Positions 63,821 through 64,000 of a stretch of DNA of 64,000 nt are shown one piece after another (position 1 is the stretch's first letter; each line of letters starts with the position of its first letter). The translations under genes and the position numbers were made by a program. The stretch is from Edaphobacter sp. 4G125 (GTDB taxonomy: Bacteria > Acidobacteriota > Terriglobia > Terriglobales > Acidobacteriaceae). The stretch is from contig NZ_CP060393.1 in assembly GCF_014274685.1 (NCBI RefSeq), forward strand, positions 2,725,501 through 2,789,500. The letters are read 5' to 3'. The notes beneath the pieces are model-generated. The model did not search any database. It saw nothing but the letters and a program-made list of their open reading frames with translations, and had not been told where the DNA came from.

Positions 63821-64000
63821 GCCTTGCCACCTTTTGTCGCAAGTTCCAGTGCTCCATCGGCAGGCTCGCAGATAAAGCATTCCGCATCAATTCCCGTAGC
63901 CTGCCTATATTCGTTACGGACCATCGCAACAAAGTTATCCGCCGCTGAGACCTGCACGATATTGACAGTGCAACCACCGAATCCTCCTCCGGTGATTCTC
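63817..64000 (-). CDS. galK: Galactokinase, C-terminal end (partial)
   Basis: The last 60 or so codons of a GHMP kinase, running off the window edge. The third GHMP motif RITGGGFGGCTVNIV is diagnostic of galactokinase, which phosphorylates galactose at C1. It continues through ATGIDAECFICEPADGALEL to the TGA at 63817-63819. Its position directly before galT in a coupled overlap confirms the identity. The rest of the gene lies beyond 64000. Confidence 0.92.
   Translation of the reverse strand, partial: RITGGGFGGCTVNIVQVSAADNFVAMVRNEYRQATGIDAECFICEPADGALELATKGGKA

Overview
This window looks like chromosomal DNA of an Acidobacteriota member, most likely class Terriglobia (the Granulicella/Edaphobacter/Terriglobus group). 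That placement is inferred from gene families, not from a database search. The clues are two very large Oar-like TonB-dependent receptors with N-terminal carboxypeptidase-regulatory-like domains, a DUF1800 protein, a Tat-exported MocA-type oxidoreductase, GH92 and sulfatase genes, a LuxR HTH of acidobacterial flavour, and moderate GC. I see no IS element, prophage, CRISPR array or replication origin.

Left part (1-36.5 kb). A receptor-sulfatase pair lies on the minus strand, followed by an MFS transporter-phenylalanine hydroxylase pair. Next come a YceI protein and a PilZ/degenerate-receiver LuxR pair. The ribosome and RNA maturation string rpsP-khpA-rimM-trmD-rplS-rnhB follows; it is split by an opposite-strand beta-barrel gene between rimM and trmD. 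After this are small metabolic genes (PIG-L deacetylase, pdxH, DHFR-like, MocA), a DUF1800 protein, the periplasmic methionine sulfoxide repair pair msrPQ, and the non-homologous end-joining pair ku-ligD. The tyrosine catabolic genes hppD and fahA, a canonical RND pump with its adaptor, and a queuosine-precursor transporter complete this part. phhA, hppD and fahA together cover phenylalanine to fumarate and acetoacetate, except for homogentisate dioxygenase and maleylacetoacetate isomerase, which are not in the window.

Middle (36.6-50.8 kb). A tRNA-Glu is followed by a half-kilobase of anonymous GC-rich sequence and a truncated RHS toxin tip with a translationally coupled putative immunity gene. 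A six-gene minus-strand operon follows: adaptor, two tandem paralogous RND permeases, TolC, LysR and a double-domain Usp. The two tandem permeases lack the canonical Asp-Asp/Lys/Thr proton relay that the third RND in the window retains.

Right part (51-64 kb). A decaying zone holds a 5'-truncated multicopper oxidase, a frameshifted hldD and a multiply broken heptose-1-phosphate adenylyltransferase. Next to them are an apparently intact heptose-7-phosphate kinase and the C-terminal stub of a LacI regulator. A LacI-controlled glycan-use locus follows (TonB receptor, GH92 alpha-mannosidase, EEP phosphodiesterase). The window ends in galT and the 3' end of galK. The multicopper oxidase and adenylyltransferase remnants were found by reading broken frames and have no long ORF.
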